From NCBI GenBank assembly GCA_019022495.1, contig JAFEKR010000131.1:1-29617 (forward strand): a stretch of DNA of 29,617 bases, in the 5' to 3' direction. Positions 1-9,865 of this stretch are shown here, one piece after another. Source of the stretch: Epichloe hybrida. Its lineage: Eukaryota; Ascomycota; Sordariomycetes; Hypocreales; Clavicipitaceae. The position numbers and the translations under genes were made by a program. Below the pieces are notes generated by a model. It was not told where the DNA came from. It worked only from the letters and a program-made list of their open reading frames with translations, and did not search any database. The number at the start of each line of letters is the position of its first letter. Positions within the stretch are counted from its first letter, which is position 1.

Positions 1-1816
1 AAAGATGATCAACTCAGCGTGCATCGTTCTCTCATGTCCATGTATCTTCTTCTTCTTTTCTCGCCCACGCACCGCTCCCGAATCTCTTTGCTGCAAGCTG
101 TTATGGTGCCTGCATCCGCTACAGAAACCCCATGTCCACACACAACAGGTATGAGGATTCGATTTTTTTTGTACTTTTTTCTTCTTCTTCCCAAGTCCGC
201 TCCAGGGCACAGGCGGTGGCATCGCTGGTAGCATGATATCACAAGTTGATAGATGTCGTGGTTGCCAAGTAGCTAATAGCTTGAAATCCTGGACTCTTGG
301 CTGTCTGGCTAGTCGCACACATCGGGCACAGTCCACCATGCATTAAGCATTTCTAGTCTCGCGTTAGCCTTTCCAGATCGCGTTATGTCGGCTACCCTTG
401 ATCTGTCTGGAGTTTACCGGGCGTGTGGTTCAGAAGTGACAGATATGCATGTTGGTGGACAAGTGTGTGTCTTAACTACTACCATTGCTCCGAATACACA
501 GGCGCCACTACGCTGATCTGCCAGAGCACGGAATTAGTGTGCTGGGAGATGCAGCTAGCAACAAAGAAAATATATCGCAGGCGTCTGTCAAGCACGGCCC
601 TCCTCCACACATCTGAACATTCTCCATCGTTCAACTTGACGCAAGGCACGCCATGGCAGTACGATTGCGGCAAGACCGTTGGCTGTAGTGTAATCCATCA
701 GATGTAGGGCAGCAGGAGTTGGGATAATGAAAAAAAAAGAAAGGAAGAAAGAAACACCACCCCTCAAACTAGTACGGATAGCTTAGCGCCCACCCGCCGT
801 CGTCCCCCGCTTCCATCTCGTAGTGGCTGTAGTAAATGCTTGCCTTCTTTTTTCTTTTTTTTTTAATCGAAGAAGGGTCTCGTTAGTCTTACGCTGATGG
901 CACCTGAAGGGAAGATGTGGAAAGAAGTGAAAGAAGGAAAGAAAAAAAGATGGCTGCTGTACCACTTGGTACCTGGAGTTGTTATAGCATATAGTACGCA
1001 TTTGATAGCCATCAGCAGGCAGTGCTACTCAAGGGATGTGGCGCCTGACTCCCGTTACTGAGCAGTCTGACGATTGAACGATTGAGGCAACTTGCGGTTG
1101 AACAATGAACAATGAACCGCGGCCTCTATAACGTCTAGTGTCCCATCGCCTCTTGCCGTGGCTGCTGGTCAGCCTCTGGCAGTCCTGTCCATAGTTTCTA
1201 ATAGTCGGTATTGCCCTACAGACAAGGCTTATTGGTTTTGGCACTACCCACCCATCAGATCTGTCGTGTCGTAGTCGAGCATGGTATTCCAGTTGTTATG
1301 CCTGAGCGTCAGTGTATGTCCCATGTGTGCCTCTGATACAGCATCGCATTCGCGCCACGAAAATGATCCGGCGGGGGACATGACTTGCCGGTTTCTGAAA
1401 GGAAACCATCGCAAGTGCACCCCTATGGAGTAGAGCCGCCGAACCAAAAGAAAAAATATTAGAAACAAACCCCCCACGAATGGCACTGAAAAAAATGTAT
1501 CATGTTGAACGAGGTGTGAACGACCAACGGCCGGGCTAGTTGCAGTGGAGTGAGTGGTACAACGGCGAACGCCATCTAGTATCCGATGCTTTGGTTCGTG
1601 GACCGACGACGACGAGTCGGTACTGTTGAAAACGACGCTTGGCGAGATTAGATAGGAAACACTGCAACAATAATCGGCCCTAGGATGAAAAAAAAAAGGG
1701 CTCATGATATGGCCTGGCCCGGGGCTGAAGTTCGCAAGATACGCCACGGCAGGATATTTGGTGGTGCAGTACGTCCGTAATGCGAGTGATAGCAGCTGGC
1801 GGGGTTGGGCTAGGCT

Positions 1817-1871
1817 GGCACCTGGCGGGCACCTGGCGGGCACCTGGCGGGCATCTGGCACCTGGCACCTG
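1817..1871. repeat. 11-bp tandem repeat, about 4-5 copies
   Basis: Three exact copies of GGCACCTGGCG lie head to tail at 1817-1849. They are followed by a one-mismatch copy (GGCATCTGGCA, 1850-1860) and then CCTGGCACCTGG. It is GC-rich and sits in otherwise featureless DNA. It is a simple minisatellite with no visible link to a gene. Confidence 0.9.
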
Positions 1872-2498
1872 GGTGACCAGACCAAGCAGCCGGCTCTTCT
1901 TACTGGCAACTGAACTGGTCTGGTGGCAACAGTGTTTTGCCATGCATTAGTTTACCACGCGGTCTCACCAGTCTTAGTGGACGACTCAACGTCAACGACG
2001 CCAACTCCAGCCATCCCAACGAACCAGACCAGACGAATTCTTACGGCCCAGCCCCTCCGACCGCCCTGGTCAATTGACGTCACCGTTGGGTCGGTGTGAT
2101 GGGAAGTTACTCTCGCATGAACTATGGACACCGTTGGTCTGCCTTCGGGACTTTGCTTCCGCCGCGTATTCTACAGCTCCGAGATCGACGACGCATCCAG
2201 ATACTCGAGGACGTCAGGGTCCCCAACAAGGGTCCCCACAAACCTCCAATGTTCCTGTACTCTGAGTCGGCCTTTTTCCGTTACTGTGCCTGCATTTTCA
2301 GCTCATCAAGGGTTTAGCCACTGCATGGATCGCCGTCATGGATAGAAGGAGGGAATCCTCGGTACGCATGAATGTTGATCTCCTGACTTGTCGACCAAAT
2401 TTCTTCCTTCCGGCCAAGTCCGCGAGATGACATGAGAGGTGAGAATCGACTTGTCGCCTACTACGGATTGAACAACGAGCATCCCAGACTCAGCAGCT

Positions 2499-2524
2499 AG
2501 ACGGAGCAGCCAGACGGAGCAGCC
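2499..2524. repeat. 13-bp direct repeat, two exact copies
   Basis: The unit AGACGGAGCAGCC occurs twice in tandem and is followed by a partial third copy (AGAC). No gene is nearby. Confidence 0.8.
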
Positions 2525-3534
2525 AGACAAGCAACAAGCGTCATCAGCCGCAAACTCCACAAGTGGCGGGCTTTACCTTGGCTCCATGACCCTGGCACCC
2601 TGGTACGGATTACGGCGATGACACTAACGCAATTTATCGGGAAGGCCTCTCTGTGTCTACCAAACAGCTTGGCAAATGTGTGCGCACGCGTGCAAACAAG
2701 GCACCCGCTTCTGGACAGACGCTCCAACCTAATGTACTGCTACGCCGTTTCGATCTTTTGGCTGTTGCTGCTTTTGGCACGTTTTTTTGACGCTCTTCTT
2801 TTAGTAGACGCCCCTTTGACAGTGCACTTATTTGTGAGCTACAGACCCGAAAAGGAAGGTGAGACCGGAACAGCCTTTCCTCCGTTTGTCCCCCGCTAGT
2901 ACATCTGATCCAGCCCCGTGGGTAGTTGCAGCCACCAACATGGCATTTCTCCCTTAGCCATGGGCATTTTATTTGACTTTCCCATAATATCAGTACCAGA
3001 GCCGTCCAGCCTTCTGCCGCTGCCTATCACCGCCGCGGTTGCACAGATCAGGTCGCGTTCGCCGTCACCTCCGGCTTCGAGCGAGATGAGACGGCCACTG
3101 GAGCCACGGCTTCGATGCTGGGTACTCCTGAAGCATTTTTTTTTTCGTTGAGCGGCACACTCAATCAAAGTAAACAGACAAGTCAATTTTATTCCTGCTA
3201 TGAATTTTTATATTGCCGCCTCCAACCCACCCAGTTCCTTTACCTAATCCCGATTAAGGACAATTTACCCGGCCCAACCATGCATGGACGTCGAACGAGC
3301 CATTCGAGATACTAAGTACGGACTACAGGTCCCGTCTAACATTCGACCAAAGCTCCAATCGGTACGGATTACGCTCTATGCCAACTCTGTCCATGCATTG
3401 AACGCCGTCTTCTATTTGTTGTCCCTTACAGTGGACGTTGCTTTGTTCTTTGCCAAGTTAGCGCAGGTACGAGCTGCTTGACGATATTGTTACCGACATA
3501 ACCAACCTCCTTCCACCAACTCCGCTTTTCGTTG

Positions 3535-3566
3535 CCACCACCACCACCACCATCACACCACCACCA
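3535..3566. repeat. Imperfect CCA trinucleotide microsatellite
   Basis: A run of CCA/CAC triplets is interrupted by CATCA. It lies in non-coding DNA. Confidence 0.85.
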
Positions 3567-5315
3567 ACACAGGAGGGCTTGATGGACGCCAGCCTTAGGG
3601 CAATCACATCTCTGGTCCTCCATCCTCCAATCGTCAAACAATTTCGTTCTCCGTACGGAGTACTTCACCCCCTACCGCGCGACCAGCCTGCAGCGCAATG
3701 GCCATTGGATACCTGGGTACATTCTTCTCTACCCATCTTAGCTTGCAGTCCCTCTCGTCCCGGCCTCCCCTCTCGCCTAATCTGATCTCAATCGTTCGTC
3801 ATCAACCACGTCGTGCGTACAAGGTGCATATGTTCTTTGTCCAAATCGAGATTTTCCGTTCTCCGCAGGGCTTCAACCCCTTTTGCTGCAATCGCGTTTG
3901 TTTTCCCCCTGTTCGTGACAAAGCACCAAAAAAAGGTTGAATCCACCATAAGCGGATCTCATAATCAACGAGTTGACTTGTAAGTAGCAATCACAACTCC
4001 TGACAATGCGAGTTGTAAAACCTGCCGAAGCTCCATGTTTCGTTGGAACCTTGCGAAAAGTCAAAAGATGACCTGCCTATATTTTTGCATGTCCAACCCA
4101 AGGTCGCAGGTTGTTTCCAGTTGCATCCTTTGAAATCAGCACATACACAGTAAGAAAGGTGAAACTGATCGACTAGATACCTGAACTCCCTGGGTGGGTG
4201 GTAGATTGAAGAAGAAAATCCCACAACCTACCCTCAATTTTTCTCATAAAAACAAGAAAAAAATCTGTCAATCCTCAGAAAGCCGTGCTCCTCCCACATC
4301 TCCCACATGAGGAAAGCCAGCAACGCCGAGAGGGATGGCTCGGGGACCGCACATATGTACATACGCTTCAATACCCACAGTAGACGCATCGTACCGCACC
4401 GCGCCGCTGCAATCGTGGTTCTCTCTCTCTTCTCGTTAGTTTGATATGCAGGTGAACGTACACACCATTATTTCGTCCTAGTCTTCCCTTCATGCAGCAG
4501 CAGCAGCCAATACACCTTCTGCAGCTCAAGATCGCCCATTGACTTGTGTTCACAACGTCCGAGCGTGCATTGGAGACGTTACCAAAAAAGAACAGATTTT
4601 CTTTTATTGCCTTTTTGGTGATGTATCTATCTCCAGTCTACATTCAGGTACATCAGGCACACAAAACATCTGTCCGAATCCAGGTACCTAAACCGGGCAT
4701 TTGGATATGCAACGCACATCCGTCCAAGACCTGATGGGAAGCGTATATCAGATATCGCGTACAGTCAACGGCCAAGCCTTTCTTTCTTGTCTGTGACGGT
4801 CTTTGTTGCCAGCAAATGCATCTCGCTGATTCCGAACGCCCTCGGCATTTACTTAACCCAGTGGCAATGGCTATCACTGGCGTGGATACGTCGACAAAAC
4901 CCGCCGGCTTGAGAACTGGCAAGCAGTACGCCATGCTTTACTCGCTCACAATCTGCTCTTCTCTGCCCTGACTATCCCCGCTCCTCACACTTCTCCTTCC
5001 ACTAGTCATGGCGCCACGAGCACTGTCTGGCATTTTCTGATCCTGTCATGGTGATGCTGTGGCTGCTGCAAACAGGCGGGTCCTGCTCTTGTTCTCTGTC
5101 AATCTCTCAGATGTAAGACCTAGCAGTTGTCCACTTCATATCGAGTGGTTGCTGTCAGATCTTGTTGAGTCAAGACCCGGCTCCTGTTGCTCCGGTTCAG
5201 CTCCAAATGCACACGACTAATCTTGGCCCGAGCCGGATTATTTCCTGTCAACGTCACTTCACTCGAGCACCTTCCTTGGCATTCAGCAGGTGTCTTGCTC
5301 GGTTTCATCGGCACG

Positions 5316-5531
5316 TCATTTCTCCTCGCCGTCCAGGACTTGTGGACATGTCACATCCCAGTCCTGAACCATGAAGAAGCCGCGGTAGTCAGTTGCCAAG
5401 TCCAGAGTCTTGGAGTGAATACCGTACACCACTGTTCCAAGAGCGTGCTTACAAGGGCTTGATTGCCCTGGACCCGGACCGAAGTAGACTTTTGCACCTG
5501 CGTACTTCCAGATTATGAGACTTCGGACCAA
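5316..5531 (-). other. Unidentified short open frame, possible coding remnant
   Basis: About 70 codons are open on the minus strand without an ATG at the 5' end; the frame can be entered from a few codons further upstream. The peptide has a balanced composition and reads like a folded protein (for example KVYFGPGPGQ, ALGTVVYGIHSKTLDL and YRGFFMVQDWDV), unlike the low-complexity frames around it. I do not recognise the family. Downstream, the next open stretch (5120-5314) is in another frame, so a continuous gene would need an intron or would have to be broken. It could equally be chance. Confidence 0.2.
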
Positions 5532-6439
5532 TATTAGAGTGACTCGACTTTGCTAGCATTGCTTCAATATCCCCGTTTGAATGATGGGGTAGCACTAGTA
5601 CTACCAACACCAACGGAGATTTCACCGGTCCTCGAACCCCTCTTGGTTGCGTCAAAAGACCGAGTGGCAAACGTTGACTTATGGAATGGACTACATGGGG
5701 TTTGCAATGCGTCCAGGGTAGTCAGATAGTGGTTGATCGGGTCAGTGAGCATCTGTCTTGCCATAGATTAAGAGTCGGCAGCCTTGATCGAACAGACAAG
5801 TAGTGTGAGACGTAGGATTGAGAGAAGAAGTCGGTGGCCAGACACTTCAAGCACATTATTCATCTCATCACGTTGAAAACCGGATGAGGAATACTCGTTG
5901 TGGAGCCGTCCGTCCATTCTTGCGCAGTCTTTGCGAGGGTCTGATATTGGAATGGAGGATCGACTGTCTTCCAACTAACAAGCGTAGTTGGTGACTGATT
6001 ATGCTTTGAAGGCATTGTTTGTGATATGATCCAACTCGACTAAGACTGTTTTGAGCGTCATTTTCCCGACACTTTACAAAGTTGCCTTGACTCGGTATCA
6101 ACCGCTCTCCAACCTTGACATGATCTGGGGACACTATGGTACCGAGTAAATTCAAGTTAGCTCAGCACGCTCTGTCTCATTAACAGAATCATCGGTCTGT
6201 TCTGACAGATCTAGGGTAGCCGAGGTGAGAAGAACCTCCGACATTGGATTCAACATGTCGAACAGAAAGCTGTCGTGTAAAAAAGCACACGGCTCCATAA
6301 CACCCCAAAGTAAGTATGTACAAAGGAATTCGGCGAACTAGTCTCTGATATACTGTTGATCTGTCAGCTTCTTTACTTTCGTTGACACTTCGTTGTTCCC
6401 GTGACTACACATCATCAACCAAAGGACTCCTACCCTGTG

Positions 6440-7190
6440 CACTCCCGATGTGGTTCTCTCAAACCAGAAGCGCAGTCGATCGACCGAAAAAGCGACGGGG
6501 TCAAATGTTGTTTCATGTGCATCACGTCGGGCATACCAGCGGCACTCCATCCATAGGACTCCCTTTCGAACTCGGGCGTGAGCATGAAGGAACGGGGCAC
6601 CTTGGGCACCTTCCTTGGGGATGGGGCGCGTCCTTCAAGATGCCGCCTCTCTGCGCCCAGCTGACGAATTGGCCGTCTCTGGGGAACGTAGTTGTCAGGC
6701 CAGACATGTTGGCAAAGCCGACGGCGGCGATGAATGTTGCTGCGACGGCGCTGTTGGATCGGGACAGCAGTACAGCACCGTCAGGGGCGTAGCGATTCCT
6801 CGAACCCATTTTGGATTTTGTGTCAGCAGTCTGTTGAGCCAAGGTTCGCCGTGCTGCTCTGTGCTGTCGGGAAGAATTCCTTCCTCGGTCAGTTTTCATT
6901 GTGCTCGTTTTGATATGCAGGTTTGTTGCCTGTGTTTCTTTTCCTAAAGCTCTTGCACTTGATCAAAGGCAAATATGACCGCGTCACCGTCATTGGGATA
7001 CGTCAAGACGAGCTTATTCTTCAGCACGAGCTTTAGAAACGACTCGAATGAGTCCATCGTCATGTTGCGCAGCTTCTTCGAGCTGGCAATGTTGTTCCAG
7101 AACAGGATGGCAGGACCGTACCACGAGTTGAAGCCCAAGGGCGCGTAAGTTGAGCAGGGCTCCCCCTCCGTTTTAGCGAGGATAGTCATG
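6440..7190 (-). pseudogene. Frameshifted relic of a PBP-like II (ABC Fe3+-type solute-binding-like) fungal protein
   Basis: Pieces of one protein family can be followed in order along the minus strand but fall in all three frames. First, about 7153-6944 reads APLGFNSWYGPAILFWNN, then KNKLVLTYPNDGDAVIFAFD, and ends at a stop. Second, about 6860-6615 gives LAQQ, then LLSRSNSAVAATF, GQFVSWAQRGGILKDAPHP. Third, about 6600-6550 gives KVPRSFMLTPEFERESYGW. Fourth, about 6510-6445 gives FDPVAFSVDRLRFWFER. Segments such as LTYPNDDDAV..FD, QFVSW.Q.AAI.KDAPHPE, LTPEFQ and VERLRFWFE are, as I remember them, conserved blocks of fungal periplasmic-binding-protein-like proteins of roughly 350 residues. The N-terminal part is missing or unrecognisable. 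At least three frameshifts and an in-frame stop make it non-functional. The family assignment is from memory. Confidence 0.7.
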
Positions 7191-7717
7191 GACGGTCTGG
7201 GGGATGAGGCTGTCGACGGTTTTTATTACTTTTTTTTTTTTTCTTTACATTTTGTGTGACCAGATGGAAGTAGCTCGTAGGAGAAGATGGAGCAGGCATT
7301 CAAAATAAGGCCCCAGCCCCAGACCCAGACCTAGCACTGAGTCCGTGTGCGGGGCCGGGACAACTCCAAGCCGCCTCTGCCTCGGACTGGAAGGACCCCG
7401 GGAATGGACCTGCCGAGGCATCCCATCATCCCATGTTCCCATCCTGGGCCATCCATGGCCGGTGACATGGGGTCGGGGTCGGGTGGTGCGTCTCCATCAT
7501 GCATGTGTGAAGACGTATTCATTCATCACCATCCTCTCCCAGCAATCCAGTGTTCCCATCCTGTTCCTGATATTTCGTTGGACTGCTTCACTCGAAGACT
7601 TGTTCTATTCTCAATTTTCATCAGAGGACAAGAAAAATCGCAACGCGTGCTCAGACACCGAACACCTAGTCCGCCCGCAAAAGGAGAAAGAGGAGAAAGA
7701 GGAGATCGTCTGTCGCC
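7191..7717. promoter_or_regulatory. Upstream region of the aldehyde dehydrogenase gene
   Basis: This stretch lies between the relic gene and the ALDH start codon. It holds an 11-T run near 7231-7241, a C/CCAGAC-rich patch at about 7310-7330, and an A/G-rich leader (AAAGGAGAAAGAGGAGAAAG at 7680-7699) just before the ATG. No clear TATA box is seen. It probably contains the promoter and 5' UTR. Confidence 0.5.
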
Positions 7718-9364
7718 ATGTCGTCGTACAGCTCGGAAGCCCAGGTCGACGAGGTAAGCTTGAGGCAGCAAGCAGCCTTCTCTCTCCTTCATTCCTCGCA
7801 ATCGTCCGCATTGCCCACCAAACTAATTAATCCAACTCACCAGGCCATCAAAACCGTCACCGCCACCTTCCGCTCCCACCGCACCAAAAACCTCGAATGG
7901 CGTATCAAGCAGCTCCGCAAAACTTGGTGGATGCTCGAGGACAACCGCGAGCGCATCGTCCAGGCCCTCAGTGCCGATCTCAACAAGCACCGACAGGAGG
8001 CTCTCCCCGTCGACGTGGCCGGCATCCAGAACGCCTGTCTCGAGGCCCTCGCCAACATCAAGGCGTGGACCAAGGATGAGAAGCCCCGGCGGACAGACCC
8101 CTTCAACCTCTTTGGCGGCGCCCGCATCCGCAAAGAGCCCAAGGGCGTGTCCCTCATCATCTCGGCCTGGAACTACCCCTTCATGGAGACGTTCGAGCCC
8201 TTGATCTGCGCCATCGCGGCCGGCTGCACCGCCGTCCTCAAGCCCAGCGAGCTGGCCCCGGCCTCGGAGCGCCTCATCGCCGAGATTGTCCCCAAGTATC
8301 TCGACCAGAGCGCCATTCGCGTCGTCACGGCCGGGCCCAAGGAGATGAACTACCTCCTCGAGCAGAAGTGGCATCACATCTTCTTCACGGGGTCCACGGC
8401 CGTCGGCAAAATCGTCTACGCCAAGGCCGCGCCCAACCTGACCACGGTGACGCTCGAGCTGGGCGGCCGTGGCCCCGCCATCGTCACCCCCTCGGCCGAC
8501 ATTGACCTGGCGGCCAAGAGAATCGCCAACGCCAAGTTCATGAACGCCGGCCAGATCTGCGTCGGCGACAACCACGTCTTCGTCGACCCCTCGGTCAAGC
8601 ACAAGTTCATCGCCGCCCTCACCAGATACTTTGACCAGTACCGGTCCGGTCAGTCCTGCCAGCCGGCCTACGCCACGCGCATCGTCAACGACAGACACTT
8701 TCGGCGCCTCGACAACCTCCTCGAGAACACGCAGGGCAACATCGTCTACGGCGGCGACCGCAACCCCGAGAACCGCTTCTTCGCGCCCACCATTGTGGAC
8801 GGCGTCACCACCTCCGACCCGCTGCTCTCCGAGGAGCTCTTCGGTCCCATCCTGCCCGTTCTCGACGCCACGCTCGACCAGGCCATTTCCTACACCGCCG
8901 AGCACGATCACCCCCTCGCCCTCTACGGCTTCACCTCCTCGGAGCAAGAGAAGCAGAAGATTCTGCGCCAGACCAACTCGGGCGGCGTCACCTTCAACGA
9001 CGCCATTCTGCACATGATGGTCAAGGATGCCCCCTTTGGCGGCGTCGGCGGCTCCGGCATGGGCGCCTACCATGGCCCCTATGGCTTCAAGGAGTTCACC
9101 CACCTGAGGACTGTCGTCAACGTCCCCGGCTGGATGGAGCTGCTGCTCAAGGTCCGCTACGCCCCCTACTCGGACAGGAAGGCCGTCGCCATGGTCAAGG
9201 CCACAGGCGGCCGGAGCAGCGTCCCGTTTGATAGAAACGGCAACGACGTCTTCAGCCTCGGCGGTCTGCTGACCAAGTCGCTTGTTGCGGTGCTCTTCTT
9301 CGCCCTGCTGAGGTGGAAGGGTTGGTCCGTGTCGGATCTGCTCGAGATTGTCAAGAGGAAGTGA
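7718..9364 (+). CDS. ALDH3-type fatty aldehyde dehydrogenase, C-terminally membrane-anchored (Hfd1/YLO-1/CarD-like)
   Basis: This gene encodes an NAD(P)-dependent oxidation of medium- or long-chain aldehydes to acids. Relatives are yeast Hfd1 and the fungal beta-apo-4'-carotenal dehydrogenases. Two exons, 7718-7753 and 7844-9364, flank a 90-nt intron (GTAAGC...CACCAG, branch-like ACTAATTAA), giving 518 residues. The intron is a multiple of three and has no stop, so unspliced RNA would insert 30 residues. Visible motifs are SAWNYPF, the nucleotide-binding loop FTGSTAVG (about 193-200), the general base Glu217 in TLELGG, and the catalytic Cys251 in NAGQICVG. The C-terminus has a hydrophobic segment (about 486-501, SLVAVLFFALL) followed by a basic end, KRK. 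This is the tail-anchor layout of ALDH3 enzymes of the ER, lipid droplets or mitochondrial outer membrane. Fatty aldehyde and carotenoid substrates cannot be told apart; no carotenoid genes are nearby. The start has a good context (CGCCATGTCG). Confidence 0.93.
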   Translation: MSSYSSEAQVDEVSLRQQAAFSLLHSSQSSALPTKLINPTHQAIKTVTATFRSHRTKNLEWRIKQLRKTWWMLEDNRERIVQALSADLNKHRQEALPVDVAGIQNACLEALANIKAWTKDEKPRRTDPFNLFGGARIRKEPKGVSLIISAWNYPFMETFEPLICAIAAGCTAVLKPSELAPASERLIAEIVPKYLDQSAIRVVTAGPKEMNYLLEQKWHHIFFTGSTAVGKIVYAKAAPNLTTVTLELGGRGPAIVTPSADIDLAAKRIANAKFMNAGQICVGDNHVFVDPSVKHKFIAALTRYFDQYRSGQSCQPAYATRIVNDRHFRRLDNLLENTQGNIVYGGDRNPENRFFAPTIVDGVTTSDPLLSEELFGPILPVLDATLDQAISYTAEHDHPLALYGFTSSEQEKQKILRQTNSGGVTFNDAILHMMVKDAPFGGVGGSGMGAYHGPYGFKEFTHLRTVVNVPGWMELLLKVRYAPYSDRKAVAMVKATGGRSSVPFDRNGNDVFSLGGLLTKSLVAVLFFALLRWKGWSVSDLLEIVKRK

Positions 9365-9568
9365 TGGAGGGCATCTTATCCGGGGCTTGCTTGTGCCATT
9401 CCATTGTTTTGATTGGGGGGGGGGGTTTTACCTTGACTGTATTTTTTAGGAACTCGCACGGCCATGAAAGCTGGAAGAAATTCTGCAAAATTGTGTCATT
9501 CACAACACGTTACTTCGTACGCGAGATTCGTCTTGTCCCTTCGTGCCACGCCAGCATGTATCACAGAG

Positions 9569-9574
9569 AATAAA
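9569..9574 (+). terminator. Candidate poly(A) signal AATAAA for the ALDH gene
   Basis: A perfect AATAAA lies 205 nt after the ALDH stop codon. Fungal poly(A) signals are loose, so this is suggestive only. Confidence 0.4.
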
Positions 9575-9773
9575 ACGTCTGCTGCACGCACCACAAAGCA
9601 AATGGGCCAAGTGATGGCAGAATTGCTCTCCTACTAGTACGTGCAACCACTAAGAAGATTGAAAGGCAGAAACGCGTGGAGGATTAAGCGGTGAAATGCA
9701 TGTACTCACCTATCTTGAGCCATTGTGCGTAACTGGACAGAACAAGACACACCACATCATAATACTGGCATTG

Positions 9774-9820
9774 TAAATATAAAATAAAATGAAATATAGA
9801 ATGAAATATAAAATGAAAAC
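9774..9820. repeat. A/T-rich imperfect 12-13-bp repeat
   Basis: Words of the form ATAAAATGAAATAT, AGAATGAAATAT and AAAATGAAA follow each other. The tract lies about 45 bp beyond the MED6 stop and may form part of its 3' UTR or terminator. Confidence 0.6.
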
Positions 9821-9865
9821 ACACGCAAGGGTATCTAAGATGAAAAGTCCAAGCCACAACACTAA

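Larger units (their letters stand above)
1..6430. other. Long gene-poor region, no supported gene
   Basis: I find no recognisable protein, RNA gene or intact mobile element in these 6.4 kb. The longest open frame is 221 codons (1244-1909, minus). It has one hydrophobic stretch but otherwise low-complexity, unfamiliar sequence, and it runs through an 11-bp tandem repeat. The content is short tandem repeats (1817-1871, 2499-2524, 3535-3566), homopolymer runs, and scattered words of the type GTACGGATTA or GTACGGAGTA (about 772, 2603, 3316, 3362 and 3652). The only stretch that reads at all like protein is 5316-5531 on the minus strand, listed separately. In a genome as compact as the rest of this window, so long a gap suggests decayed sequence, a long non-coding transcript or a large regulatory region; the sequence does not decide between them. 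Confidence 0.6.
9365..9865. other. Convergent 3' regions of ALDH and MED6 genes
   Basis: No gene is seen here. It contains an 11-G run near 9415-9425, a plus-strand AATAAA, and an A-rich imperfect repeat at 9774-9820. It is likely 3' UTR for both flanking genes. Confidence 0.6.

Noticed and set aside
1244..1909. 221-codon minus-strand ORF with a hydrophobic segment
   Set aside because: Low-complexity composition, overlap with an 11-bp minisatellite and no recognisable domain; most likely chance.
7823..9103. 426-codon minus-strand ORF
   Set aside because: It is antisense to the ALDH gene in GC-rich, third-position-biased coding DNA. Its Gly/Val/Glu-rich sequence is the usual mirror artefact.
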